The notes beneath the pieces are model-generated. The model had not been told where the DNA came from. It made no database searches and saw nothing but the letters and a program-made list of their open reading frames with translations. 64,000 bases of DNA from Zygnema cylindricum. Its lineage: Eukaryota; Streptophyta; Zygnematophyceae; Zygnematales; Zygnemataceae. A program made the position numbers and the translations under genes. Of the stretch, positions 9,961-21,378 are shown piece by piece (positions within the stretch are counted from its first letter, which is position 1; every line of letters begins with the position of its first letter). Location: NCBI GenBank assembly GCA_037447655.1, contig JBBHKE010002148.1, positions 1 to 64,000 of the forward strand, in the 5' to 3' direction.

Positions 9961-10251
9961 TGTAAGATTTCCTAGAAATTCGGGATTCCACATGTCCAAC
10001 ACTTGGGAAAATTGAGTCGGTCAGGGTTCGAACCTGGGTCATTTCACTTCAGCTGCAAACGAACTACCACTGTGCCACCAACTCGATGTAGAGACTGGCG
10101 GGTCCGTACCAATTTATTACGGGCGGCTCGAGTATGGATATTTCCATTTTCTACCCCGTATTGGACCGGCTTCACGTGCCAATCCAACACCCCCCCTCAC
10201 AAGAAATCCAATCAAACCATCCGCAATCCCGGTGGCTCAGATACCATGTTA
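9961..10251 (-). mobile_element. TRIM unit: LTR 5, interior and the first bases of a cut LTR 6
   Basis: LTR 5 is 9961-10189 (229 bp); the interior 10190-10246 is again 57 bp with a polypurine tract at the LTR side and TGGTATCTGAGCC at 10234-10246. Five bases of the next LTR (TGTTA) follow before the E2 3' LTR starts. It is the same family as the 8324-9407 array. Confidence 0.8.
10014..10084 (-). ncRNA. tRNA-like domain inside TRIM LTR 5
   Basis: This copy keeps the best termini: GAGTTGG and CCGACTC pair at all seven acceptor positions (one G-T). The B-box is GGTTCGAACCC, an excellent match to the polymerase III consensus, and the T-stem pairs at four of five positions. The D-stem is imperfect (GCAC/GTTC). 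Together with LTRs 1-4 it shows that the tRNA-like domain is a fixed part of the family. Confidence 0.65.
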
Positions 10252-11154
10252 GATATTCTGTGGTCTCCATTAACCCACAGAATAAACAACCTATGTAAAG
10301 CCACTAGGATAATATTTGACCCTTTCACTTTCCCACTGAATAAGTGCCGCCCGGGCACACAAATATTCTGACCACTCTCACTCCTGTGAGGAGAATACTC
10401 CCCTGAGTTAAACGCAAAAAGAATCACTGAATTTGCTCCCCTGAGCAATAAGTTATGGCTGGCCAAAGATGGCCTATAAATACAAATGGTCACCTGGAGA
10501 GAGGCGCCTCAAACACGCTAAGTCCCTTAACTCCTACTCACAACAACTTACTACTCTACTTTTGGCCAATCAAAATAATGTATAGTACAAGAAGGTACAG
10601 ATGCCGATTGTACTTCTTGTACGACCATTGTACAACATGTCCTTCTCGTTGACACTTGTCAACATGGGAGTCATCGTTCCTCCTCCCATCTTTTACGGTG
10701 TCCAATGATGTGGGGCCACGTGGAGCAGCGCGCCGCTATGTTCGAAAGCCGCCAAATATTCATTCGGGTTTGGCGGGGGCGAAGACGTCCGTTCGATCAT
10801 GTATTTTACACGGCTAGATTCGCGTCCGTGAGCGTCGTTTGACTATAGATGTTGTTTCGTCAATTTTGGTATGTTTTAATGAAAGTGACGTTTTGCGTAA
10901 CACTTTAAATCGATAGAAAATTTAATACGTGTATTGTTTCGTTAACGCCGTAATGGTTAAGGCGTACGTCTGTGCCAAGTTTGCAAACCTAAGTTCATAT
11001 CTGGTTTAGGGCACCATTTTGGCAATTTGTCAATATGTCTGCATGTCTGCCTGTTTCTTTCTGACTATGGCGGCAGCCATGGTGACTCTCTCTCTCTCTC
11101 TCTTCACTCTAGAGTCTAAATTAAGAAGTGAATAATAATTACTTCTTTTCAACA
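10252..11154 (-). repeat. 3' LTR of E2 (903 bp)
   Basis: It aligns with 15578-16464. On the - strand it starts TGTTGAAAAG after the polypurine tract AAGGGGAG (11155-11162) and ends around AATATC with the terminal CA mutated. It contains a CT microsatellite (about 11087-11103) and, on the + strand, a weak tRNA-like stretch (about 10945-11010). Confidence 0.85.
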
Positions 11155-11167
11155 CTCCCCTTAATTC

Positions 11168-13459
11168 TTAGTTAACTTTTAATTTAAGTCCACAATTTTC
11201 TCTACAAAATTTTAATTTAGGAGAAGGCATCGGTTTTGTCATCATGTCTGCAATCATCTCTTTATCACTTTTATAAACCAGTTTAATTATTTTATTCTCA
11301 ACCTTCTCTGTGACAAAGCTTTGTCTTATATCCATATGTTTAACTTTGAAATGGTGTTTTGGATTAGCTGCAATAAAGATAGCAGCTTGATTATCACAAA
11401 AGACATTCTGAGTCCCAGATTTTATGAACCCAAGTTCTTTGAGTAGAGATTTTACCACCATTAATTCTTTAGTGGCAGCACATGAAGCTATGTATTCAGC
11501 CTCCATAGTGGACTGAGCAACTACTTTCTGCTGTTTGCTACTCCAACAGTATGCACCGGATCAAATTTGCAACACATATCCAGTTGTACATCGTCTCAAA
11601 GGCACATCCCCATAACTGGCATCACTCCAAGTGGTGATGTCAGTGTGCTCCCCTCCCAAATGCAACCATAATTCCCTTGTTCCCACCAAATATCTCATCA
11701 CTCTTTTGGCTGCTTCCCAGTCTCTTTTCCTAAGTTCATTTAGACTTCTACTGAGAACGCCTATAGCCGCAGCTATGTCCGGACGGGTACAATTCATAAA
11801 ATAAATTAAACTGCCTACAATTTGCCTATAAGGAATTCCTTCCATAAACCTCTTTTCTTCCTCATCCATCTTATCATTCAAAATCAATATCCCTCCCTCT
11901 TCACTCCCCTCCAATACTTTTTTTAGTTCCATGGGAGTGGTACACCCATTTGCTTTTTCTATCTGAAACTTTTCTAGCATATTACCGATAACTTCTCTCT
12001 GAGTTAGTCTTATAATTCTATTCCCTCTATCCCTCTCCATTTGAATCCCCAAAATATATTTTGCTTCGCCGAGATCTTTCATGTCAAACCGACTTCTCAT
12101 GTCCTGTTTGAGTTTGTTAATTTTATCTAAGGAATTGCGTAAGACTAACAAATCATCAACATAAATAGCAATAAATATCACTCTATTTTCATCCTCAAAT
12201 ATTTATATGGAGTGATCTCAACTTATTCTAATGTATCCCAAACCTGTCAAAAATTCGTCCAATTTTATGTTCCATTGCCGCGGGGCTTGCTTAAGGCCAT
12301 AAAGTGATTTTATCAGTTTGCACACCTTTCTTTCTTCTCCACTTTCCACGAATCCTTCCGATTGCCTCATGTAGATTCCTTCTTCCAACTCTTCGTGTAA
12401 GAAAGCGGTCTTAATATCCACCTGGTGTATTTCCATATCCTCTACTGCGGCTAAACTTAAGAGGATTCTGACAGAAGGGAATCTGACTACGGGTGCAAAG
12501 GTTTCTTCATAGTCCATTCCTTCTTTCTGAGTATAACCTTTAGCAACCAACCTAGCCTTATATCTTTCAATGGTATTATCTGGGTTTAGTTTAAGCTTAA
12601 AAACCCACTTACATCCAATCGGTTTTCTGTCCGGTGGACAATCTACTAACTCAAGTGTATTGGATTCTATGATAGAGGCCATTTCTTTATTGATGGCTGT
12701 GATCCACCGGTTGCTTTCTCGGTTATCTATGGCCTCTAAGTATGTTTGAGGTTCTTCTATGTGAGACATCTTTGTTAGTTTGTTATTTACATGTCTTTCT
12801 TGAAGCTGTTTACTACTTCTTTTTCCTCCTTCAAAATTGGACGCCGGTATGGAAGGCATCCTCAGGTTTCGTCTAGGAAGATTTTCATCTCCCCTATTTT
12901 CTAATTCCGGTGTTTGATCAAGTTCCTCTTCGGTTTCCACTTCGTATTGTGGTGTTGCCTCGGATGTTTTTTTTTCTTCCTTCTCCTTTGGCACATCCGC
13001 AGATTTTTCATTCTCCCCGTCTTCCTTCTCTTCATTTCCCAAGTCAAAGTCAGAATACTGCCCCGATTCAAATCTGATTTTGACTTCTTTGTTATATTTG
13101 AATGGATCAATAGACTTTACTTCATTCATGAGCACTATGTGTTTTACCAAAAAAATATCTCTCTTTTTCAAGTCATACACTCGATATCCTTTTGTGCTCT
13201 CATCATATCCAACAAGATATCCTGGTTTCCCTTTTCCCTCTAACTTCCATTTAGTCTTATCGCAATCCAAACTGTAGACTTGACTTCCAAACACTCTCAA
13301 ACTAGACAAATCTGGTTTTCTTCCCGTCCACCTTTCATACGGAGTTTCCTCCTCATTTGCCGAAGTTAGCACTCTTTTTTTGATGAAGTTAGCATAGCTC
13401 ATAGACTCAGCCCAAAACTGCAATCCTATTATTTTATCAGTTAGCATACTTCTGGACAT
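11168..13459 (-). pseudogene. pol: E2 integrase C-terminus, reverse transcriptase and RNase H, broken
   Basis: The first open part (13459-12218) holds the integrase C-terminal region (F-G-S-Q-V-Y, W-T-G-R-K-P), an acidic linker, and RT from W-V-F-K-L-K-L-N-P-D through Q-A-P-R-Q-W to G-Y-I-R-I-S. A break near 12200 precedes the active site Y-V-D-D-L-L-V-L (12181-11561), which runs on to RNase H (T-R-P-D-I-A-A-A-I, D-A-S-Y-G-D-V). The last part (11506-11168) has E-A-E-Y-I-A, F-C-D-N-Q-A-A and D-M-M-T-K-P-M-P. The three blocks need only a few corrections, so E2 is fairly recent. RT copies RNA to cDNA; RNase H removes the template. Confidence 0.9.
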
Positions 13460-14403
13460 ATTTCATAAAGTTCTATTCACTCTTTTTGTTACTCCATTTT
13501 TTTTCCGGATTAAAAGGAACAATTTTCTCATGATGGATTCCTTCTTCTTTAAGAAATTCTTCAAATTCCTTTGAGGTGTATTCTTTCCCATTATCACTTC
13601 TTATCTCTTTTATTGAGGTTTCATGTTATTTTTCACTCCATACATTATATTCTTTGAAACGTCTTAGTACGTTTGACTTATGTCTAAGAAAATATACCTT
13701 AGTGTATCTAGACCAATCATCTGTAATGGTTAGCATCCATCTTTCCCCCCCATGTGAAGCATACCTAACTGGTCCCCAAACATCAGTGTGAACTAGATCT
13801 AATACTTTCTCTCTTCTAAATGTGGATTCCTTTGGAAATGGAAGTCTATGAATCTTCCCTTGGGCACATCCAATACAATCATCTGAGGTCTCATCATCTC
13901 CAAACTCAATTCCATCCACTATTCCCTTTTTCTTCATTTTCTTTAATCTATCTAGATTCACATGCCCCAACCTCTTGTGCCAAAGCATCATATAACTTCC
14001 ACATGAGTAGAGAACACCCTTTTCATTGCAAAGTACAATTGTGAACATTCCTTGAATACCCTTTTCAGCTATGAAATAAACCTCATTATCAAAGCTAGAT
14101 GTGAAGATTCCTTTCTTAGTTCCGGTTTCGAACTCTTTTTCCATCTAGAACAGCTGTGGAGAGTAGATTCTTGCTAAGCTGTGGAATGTAAAGAACATCT
14201 TAGAGTGTTACAATTGAAGCATTTCCATCGACTATAACCTTTAAATCAACCGGTCTAACAAGACTTTTGGTATCTACTCTACCATCTCCATACACTATCT
14301 CAACTGTTGGAATTTTTCTTAATTTAGTAAACCACCTCTTATCCTTGCACATATGCATTGAGGCCGCTGAGTCTATGATCCACCCATCCTCAGGTGGATC
14401 CCT
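13460..14403 (-). pseudogene. pol: E2 protease and integrase core, broken
   Basis: The protease motif reads I-D-S-A-A-S-M-H-M-C near 14375, where copia proteases have D-S-G-A-S or D-T-G-A-S. The GAG-pre-integrase zinc-binding block (L-W-H-K-R-L-G-H-V ... C-I-G-C-A-Q-G-K) and the first part of the DDE core (T-D-V-W-G-P, T-D-D-W-S-R-Y) lie in 14144-13626. After a TAA the frame goes on with R-S-D-N-G-K-E-Y at about 13585-13610 and then shifts before 13460. A - strand stop near 14145 separates protease from integrase. Confidence 0.85.
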
Positions 14404-15597
14404 CTAACCTCCGAAAGCACACTTTTGTCTCCGTAGAATGTCTTTATGCTTCTCAGCGGTTTTTGGTTTAAGAAGAAGCTCCTCAAGCTCCTCTTCCAGT
14501 TCGGTTACGTCATCTTCTTCTTCGTCATGAACTTGAGTCAGAAAAGCCTTTTTCTTTCCTCCATCTTTTGAGGAGCCTTGTCCATCTTTCAGTCGGAGAT
14601 CTGCAAGTTTAACACAATGTGACATATAATGTCCCGATTTCTTGCAGAAGTGACATAATCCACCTCGAGGAGCTCCTCTCCCCTGTCGATCAAATCTGCC
14701 ACCTCCTTGTCCTTTTCCTCCAAAGTTACGATAGGGATCCTTTCCCTTTTCCTCTTCACGCTTCTGCTAATCAAATCTTGCAGCTAATGCTTGAACATTC
14801 GAACTTCCTCTCTTTAGTTCTATGGTACTCTCATTCACTAAAATCATCCTCACTGTATAATCCCAATTCCAATTGCTATCACCTAGATCTTGCAACCAAT
14901 TAATGATATTCTCATACTCTTCAGTTTCATTACCAGTGTATTTATTTTTTGTCTCTCATACCATGAGTTATCTGCGCTCTCTAGTTCTCCAAATAATGCT
15001 CCTAAGTCATTGTAATAATCATTCATACTTCCTCCCTTGTAAGTATAAGCTGAAATCATATTTTTGCAGCTGTTGTTGCTGCAATGACTCACTCTTACAT
15101 TTGTTTACTTGAGATACCCAAATCTGAGAGGAAGATCTAACATGCATAAAAAGAATGGCAATACCCTTCACTACACTTTTGAGAATATAGAGCTTAGCCA
15201 CCTTTTCCTTATAGTTCCAATTTTCATATTCTGACCGTTTGGTCTGACTCCCTATCACCATTGATGGTGGTGTTGTTGCCGGTATCGTCTTTGACAATGG
15301 AGTCCCTCGAGAATCAACTCCTCATTTTTCTCCTTCCATGATTATTTCTTCCCCTTCCTCGTCATCGTTCGTGATGGTGGCTGATATTTTAACAGCTCTT
15401 GTGAGGGAGGTGCCAAAAAAATGTGTTCCTCCAAACCGAGGTGGAGGTGGGCATTGAGTTTGCCCGAAAACTATGCCCCATAGGTGCTTCTCAAAAACTT
15501 CTCCCTCCATCATCATTTCCCAATAAAGATAGTTTAATCTATTATATATGGGAACCTTAGAGGGTGTTCCCATAACCTGAAATTCCGTGGTCTCCAT
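14404..15597 (-). pseudogene. gag: E2 gag, broken
   Basis: The ATG at 15597 lies inside the 5' LTR; the protein opens M-E-T-T-E-F-Q-V-M-G, with V-M-G encoded by the primer-binding site. The copia Gag core follows in several frames (15322-15597, 15019-15297, 14883-15092) interrupted by stops. A zinc knuckle of form CX2CX4HX4C (C-H-F-C ... H-Y-M-S-H-C) lies at about 14614-14655, followed by a Glu-rich tail to about 14404. The intact Gag of E5 (43896-45251) shows what the unbroken protein looks like. Confidence 0.85.
15563..15577 (-). promoter_or_regulatory. Primer-binding site of E2
   Basis: GGTTATGGG directly downstream of the 5' LTR matches the anticodon arm of initiator-Met tRNA; the following bases (AACACC) deviate from the E5 site GGTTATGGGCCCACC. 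It is translated as part of Gag. Confidence 0.8.
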
Positions 15598-16464
15598 TAA
15601 CCCACAAAATGAGCAGCCTATGTAAAGCCTCTAGGATAAAATTTGACCCTTTCACATTCCTACTGAATAAGTGCCGCCCACGCACACGAATATTCTGACC
15701 ACCCTCACCCCTGTGAGGAAAAGACTCCCTTGAGTCAAACGCAACAAGAATCACTAAATTTGCGAGCCTGAGCAGTAAGTTATGGCTAGCCAAAGATGGC
15801 CTATAAATACAAAAGGTCACTTGGAGAGAGGCGCCTCAAACACGCTATGTCCCTTAACTCCTGCTCACAACTACTTACTACTATACCCTCGGCCTATCAA
15901 AAGGGTGTATAGTACAAGAAGGTACAGTGGCCGATTGTACTTCTTGTACGGCCATTGTACAACGTGGCTTTCTTGTCAACATGGGAGCCATTGCTCCTCC
16001 CATCCTTTCCAACGTCTAATGATGTGGCACCACGTGGCAGAGTGCGCCGCTCTGTCCAAAAGCCGCCAAGGATTCATTTGGGTTTGGCGGGGGCGACAAC
16101 GTTCGTCAGATCATCTATTTTATACGGTTAGATTTGCGTCCGCGAGGGTCGTTCGATTATAGATGTCGTTTTGTCAATTTTGGTTTGTTTTAATGAAAGT
16201 GACGTTTGCTTAACACTTTAATTAAATAGCGAACTGAATACTTGTATCGTTTCATGAACGCCATAATGGTTAAATCGTACGTATATGTAGTACTTCGCTG
16301 ACCTTAATTTATATATGGTTTGGGGTATCATTTTGGCAATCTATCAATTTGTCTCGCTGTTTACGTGTTTCTTTTTGACTATGGCCGCAGCCATTGTGAC
16401 TCTCTCTCTCTTTTCACTCTAGAGTCTAAATTTAGAAGTTAATATTAATTACTTATTTTCAACA
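15578..16464 (-). repeat. 5' LTR of E2 (887 bp)
   Basis: Bounded by TGTTGAAAAT (- strand, 16464 inward) and ...GAATTTCA at 15578. It carries the Gag start codon at 15595-15597. A TATAAATA-like box (about 15801-15809 on +) sits outside the sense direction, so I do not call it the promoter. Confidence 0.85.
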
Positions 16465-17035
16465 ATGAGCAATTCCCTTCTTTGGCTGAGGCTGCTCGGG
16501 CCCAAGTTGAAGAGAAAAAGAAAGTGTCTCTCACAGCCCGAAAAAAGAGGCTTGCTCATCGAGAGCCCACTCTGCGTCCTCTTTCGGAGGTTGGATTTCA
16601 TACTTGATCTAAGATACCCAGGGCCGAAATTCTGATTGACACCGTGGTGTTGGCAGATCGACATCTCCCTGGTCGCAAGGAACTCCTTGCTCTTCACGAA
16701 CTCCATGAGCTAAAGGTGAAGAGGGAGTTGGTTCAAAGAGTGGCTCGAATAGATCAAGCTCAGGTGGTTTGACTGGTGGGAACTTTGAGCAGTTCCTTCG
16801 AGAGTAGTTCTTCACAGTAGGTACCAAACAGGCCCAGAAGGACAGTAGCTCCCCGCCCTCAACCATCTTACCCCCAAGACACGGCTACAAGCAGGCTCCC
16901 TAGGGGATGCACCACCTCTCCATCTCGTCGAGGAGAAAAAACTAGCAGAAGGGAATCACAAGATCCCAAGAAGGGGAAGAGGTTCAACCATCGTGACAAC
17001 AAGGGGAGGTTTGCTCCTATTCTCAAGGAGGAAAT
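16465..17035 (+). pseudogene. Element G, + copy: N-terminal gag fragment
   Basis: The frame reads E-Q-F-P-S-L-A-E-A-A-R-A-Q and continues as a basic protein (R-K-E-L-L-A-L-H-E-L-H-E-L-K-V-K-R-E-L-V-Q-R) with a few stops. The same protein is encoded on the - strand at about 52450-51870 and its first residues at 22480-22342. It is the N-terminal part of a Gag-like protein of an LTR element unrelated in sequence to the copia Gags here. It is bounded by the E2 5' LTR on the left and the solo LTR insertion on the right. Confidence 0.7.
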
Positions 17036-18305
17036 TGTTGTTTTGAAATGTTAGTTTCGTGCGTACACGACATTTTGTGCGCATGCGACATTTCGTGCGT
17101 ATGTTATTATCGGAAGTAATGTGGTTATACAAATGGAGGTCCGAATGGGTTTGTGGATTGGGGGAGTAAATGTATGAGTAAAATTAAAGGTACGTGATGG
17201 AGTAATTGAGTGGCGCGCAATGCGTTAAGAAATGGATGGCGGATTGCGACGCAATCCGACGTAAAATATTCGAAGAGATTGAAATGGTACGTCGCACGTA
17301 CGAAACATAATGCGACAGGTGGCATTTATGGAAAAGGACGCGACGGTACAAAGAATCATATTTTACAGGAGTACTTAAAATTGGTAAGCGTAATTTATGG
17401 TGAAATACTTAATTTTGGTACGGACAAATTTGGATGGTTTGACGTCGTTTCGTCAAGTGGAATTTAGGATTACGTGGCGCGACATCGAGGGTGCCGAACA
17501 AGAGCGACGGACGGCGGACAAAGGCCGCCGGTATTTTTCAAGTAGTGGTGACGCGAAATCGCGTCAATCACACAATATCTATTTTTGGACGGCTCGGATT
17601 GCTTTACGAGATTCGTGGAGTCTTGTTGACTTACATGCAATGACTCAGCATACGATTTTGTTGTCGGTGTAAAATATTTGGTTAAACATTGTTTTGTCTT
17701 TTTCCGAATTTGTTATTAGTGTACTTTTACTCATTTTGACATACCTTGAAGTATTCGGGCATATTAACATTAATTGAGGTAGCTGGTAGATAGCGTACGG
17801 CTGGTATTCCTCCGTACGTTTAGTAGTGAGCTCTAGTTTATATTTGTAGGACTTAGTCATTTTAAGACATAGGAACTTTATGTACCAAAAACTGTTTATG
17901 GTCATTTTTGGTAATTTTGTCTGAGTATTGCTCTCAGATCTGTTGGCAAAATTATATGAAATTTTGCAAGTATGTTCCTCCTTGTATTTTTTACATTTTT
18001 ACAGATTTTCAGGCCTATTTTATACCTGGTCTGTGTTTTACTTCATTGTGAAGCTGGCCGGTTTGATCAAAGTTCTGGCAAACTGTTTTTCTGCAACTTT
18101 GACCAAATGATGTGATCACTCTGTTCAATATTTTTGTCTAGAAATTTGTGAAGTTATTTCGTAGCCTATAAAATATCTGTGTTTGCAATTTCAGCGTGTT
18201 TTGATATTTATGTAGAATTCTGTGTTGATTCAAAGTAGGCTGTTTTTGGGTAGTCTGTGGTGCTTCCAAGGGTAAATCCATGGCTGAAAATGGCTATGGA
18301 CAACA
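17036..18305 (+). repeat. Solo LTR of a separate copia-like family (1270 bp)
   Basis: It begins TGTTGTTTTG and ends GGACAACA, inverted ends of the same type as the copia LTRs here, and interrupts the gag of element G. The flanking pentamers are GAAAT (17031-17035) and GAAAG (18306-18310), four of five matching. Near the 3' end it has an ATG with M-A-E-N-G-Y-G-Q-Q running off the end, like the LTR-encoded Gag starts of the other families. No interior remains. Confidence 0.65.
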
Positions 18306-21300
18306 GAAAGATCTCCACCTCTTTTGTCAGCCTCCACCATGGGACCTTTTCCAACAGTATCGCCAGTTCGCCCTTCTAGAGGGTTATGGTGATCTTGACC
18401 TACAGATCCAGAGGTTTCGGTGACAGACAGGGAAAAATCCTCTCCCAAAGCTTCGCAAGTTCGCCCTTCCGGAGGGCTATGGCGATCCGAACCAACAAAT
18501 CTAGAGGCGCCAAGGGTAGATCTGGGAGGTTTAACATGTGTATTCCGTAACGCCCAAGAATTTGTTAACAAGCTGACTTCTCAAGGTGGGGCTACGACGG
18601 GGGTCGGACCTGTCACAATAAATTGGGAGGCTCTAGAGGAGGAAAGTAAGAAAGACAGAGAACAACAATTGTCACAATAAATTGGGAGGCTTTAGAGGAG
18701 GATCGGAAAAAAGACAGAGAACAACAATTACGTCTGATACGGGATGCTCGGCTTAGGCCCAAAGGGCTTCTTAGTGGGTGAGTTCCCACTTTGCCTATAT
18801 TAAATTTTTATTTCGGAGAGCCGACTCGGGGAACAGATACTTCACCCAGAACTCACCCAAAAAATGAATCCATCAAGAACTCGACATGAACCTCCTCTTG
18901 AGCGAGAAAGGAGGGGTATCGTAGGACCTAATAGAAAGGGTTTGGGTGCAGATGATCTGCTGCAATATCTTGTGAGCTTCCAACTTTTGGAATTGTGGAG
19001 ATCTCCGACGCCATGGAAGCTTTGGTGGAACTACAACCAGACAAAAGGGTTCACATTCCCTTGAGACATGCCACTCCTACTTCGTCCCCTCCCACACAAT
19101 CTCCTGATCTTCCCCCTTCTCCTCCTCCACTTCCTTTCTCTCGGTCCCTAGGACCCACTGCTAAGCTTAAGGATCTTCCTACCTCACTCTCTGGGTCGGT
19201 GGTTAAGCCTCTTGTCACTTCCTCCCCTCTTGATGCCACAATTTGCGCCTATTCTCCACCTTAATGACATTCTCCATCTTCCAGTTTCCAAGCCCCACCT
19301 TCTACTTGATCAGAACGTATGGCCTGAGTGAATACACTGTATCCCAAGGCAGGAGCCTTCATCTTCCCCTTCGTCTTTGTCCTCCCAGGCACTCTACCAA
19401 ATCAACCCAATCTGCAGATTCCACCCGGCATGACAAGTCGTTAAACAAGGACACCCTCTGCACCTAGATTAGGGACCATACCTGTGAGGAACACCTTACC
19501 TCCAAACATATTGTTAGTTGCAGGCATTTCCTCAGTGGGAGGGGGATCCACCTCTCTCAAGACCCCACCTTCTACCAGGGAAGGAGGCGATTTCGATCCT
19601 AAAGACGAGGATCTGGGAACCATCTCACCTGCTCAATTTGTCAATCATACCAGGCCGTCCTCTCCACAGTTCTCCAATCTTGCAGAGGAGGAAAAACAGA
19701 TAGGGGATAACAAGATATTCACAAGGGATAATTTCGGGATTGACTTCTCCGATTTCGGACTGTTGTGAAAATCCTTCACTCAGTCTGAAATCAACAAGTA
19801 TCGCGGAGGAGCCATTCCGGATGAATTCGAACCACTCTATTTCCCAAGATGGTGAATCACATGCCCGGAGGCGCATTTGCAGATTACAAAGAGAGGCAGC
19901 ACGCCCAGATGGCTCCTAGTATCAATGTCTCAAATCCAGTTCTAGATGCAACTATGGTGTAGGCAAACGCCGATCTGGTTGTTTCTGCGGTTGCCCGTTT
20001 AACTTCCACCTTCACGTACAATATGAAATTGCAAAGACAAGGGCTTGCCTACGTGAATCTGTTGCAGGCGACTCGGTCCACCCAGACAGCCACCAGCATG
20101 GGTGCCAACCCTACACCATGCTCCACCCTTTTGGACACATGGAGACTTCTCTACACAAAGAGAAATGAGTCTGCTATCAAGGAGTTCACGGACTTTAAGT
20201 GCTTGAATAATGAAACACCGCAAACTCTTTTCAACCATCTTTCTAGCCTGTGCCGGAAGGCTAAACTCTCGACAATCAATCTTCTTACCATGGCGACAAA
20301 ATATTACATCGCGGTTCGCAATTCCATTGGACCCACAAGGCAGGCTGCTCTTGACAATTCTATTGCAAGTCAAGCAATCCACAATATCAACCCCTCTCCC
20401 AAAGACATTTCGATGGCTGCAATGAAGTTGTACGATCAATTCGTCTATAGTGAAGCAAGGGAGAAAGTAGTAACTGGCAAGACCCGAGGGAATTTTGTAG
20501 GATTTGTCGGGGAATCATCATTAGACGAAGAGGAAAAGACTGAAATTCAAGCTTTGTGGAATCTTAAAGGGAAATAGATGGCTGAAAGCAGGTCATAACC
20601 CGCAATGGGGGCAGATGATAGAGTTTTTCTCTACAATTGTCTTAATTGCAAGCAAGCAGGACATGGGTGAAAACGCTGCCCCTGGAAACTTAAACCGGAG
20701 CTCGCAATCAAACAGAAGGAATTTGAAGAAGAACGTGCTGAGCGGACTCGGAAGCAGCTGGAATGAAAACAAGGAGAAGGGGGGGAAGGAAAAACACAAG
20801 TGAACAAGGAAACTTACCGACCTACTCCCCGGGCAGAAACAACAAAAATGTCTCAATCACAACTGAGGCAAATTAAGTTTTAAAATTTGATGATGCCCGA
20901 GAGACTAATGAGTTGAGGGGAAAATAAACTACCGAAAGCTCCAAATGTGTAGCTTGTGGCTTCTTTGGGCATCAAGAAGAATAGTGTTTATGAAAAAATG
21001 GAGTCCCGAAAGAGATGATGCAGTTTGCCTTGTTCACCGGTGAAGGCGAAACCGCAGTGAATCCTCTTCCACTCCAACTCCTTTAACCTTGGGGGCGCCG
21101 TGTCCTCTCTACACAAGATGAGCCGGAATGAGCACCTGATTTTCCGTCGAAGCTCACTCCGGAAAGAATAATCCATAAGCATAGTCAGCAATTGGCCGCA
21201 TTGGCATCAAAATTGGTTGCTCTCCGCTTAAGATCTTCATCCCGGGCTACTCCCCTCACTGCAGCATAGAGACTCCAGAAACAGAAACAAGAGTTGTTAT

Positions 21301-21378
21301 AATATATTGCGGAGCTTGAACTTCAAACCACAGCGGGTGAGAATAATGATGAACTAATGGGCTAGGATATGGAACCCC
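18306..21378 (+). pseudogene. Element G, + copy: central and C-terminal gag
   Basis: Blocks in order are: V-T-I-N-W-E-A-L-E-E (about 18620, duplicated); a Pro/Ser-rich part (19050-19260); N-K-I-F-T-R-D-N-F-G-I-D-F (about 19710); a capsid-like region in one open stretch 20023-20577 (L-D-T-W-R-L-L-Y-T-K-R-N, then L-C-R-K-A-K-L); a first CCHC knuckle (C-L-N-C-K-Q-A-G-H-G-x-K-R-C, about 20635-20685, Trp codon turned to TGA); and a second (C-V-A-C-G-F-F-G-H-Q-E-E-x-C, about 20950-20990). The same protein is encoded at 38220-40853 (-). The length, zinc knuckles and capsid-like block say Gag of an LTR retrotransposon. Several stops and frameshifts make it a pseudogene. Confidence 0.7.
18612..18729 (+). 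repeat. 59-bp tandem duplication within G gag
   Basis: Two adjacent copies (18612-18670 and 18671-18729), each opening GTCACAATAAATTGGGAGG and ending AACAACAATT, with a few differences. The other G copy (about 51620-51680, -) has the unit once, so the duplication is private to this copy. Confidence 0.85.

Larger units (their letters stand above)
10252..16464 (-). mobile_element. E2: full-length degraded Ty1/copia retrotransposon
   Basis: Both LTRs, primer-binding site, gag, protease, integrase, RT, RNase H and polypurine tract are present on the - strand. The 3' LTR is 10252-11154 and the 5' LTR 15578-16464. The left end abuts a cut TRIM LTR and the right end a fragment of element G; the flanking pentamers (TGTTA, ATGAG) do not match, so one flank has been rearranged. 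E5, the RT fragments at 8070-9960 and the solo LTR at 21379-22341 are relatives. Confidence 0.9.

Noticed and set aside
10945-11010. A functional tRNA gene in the E2 LTR.
   Set aside because: Only A-box-like and weak B-box-like segments; no complete cloverleaf.
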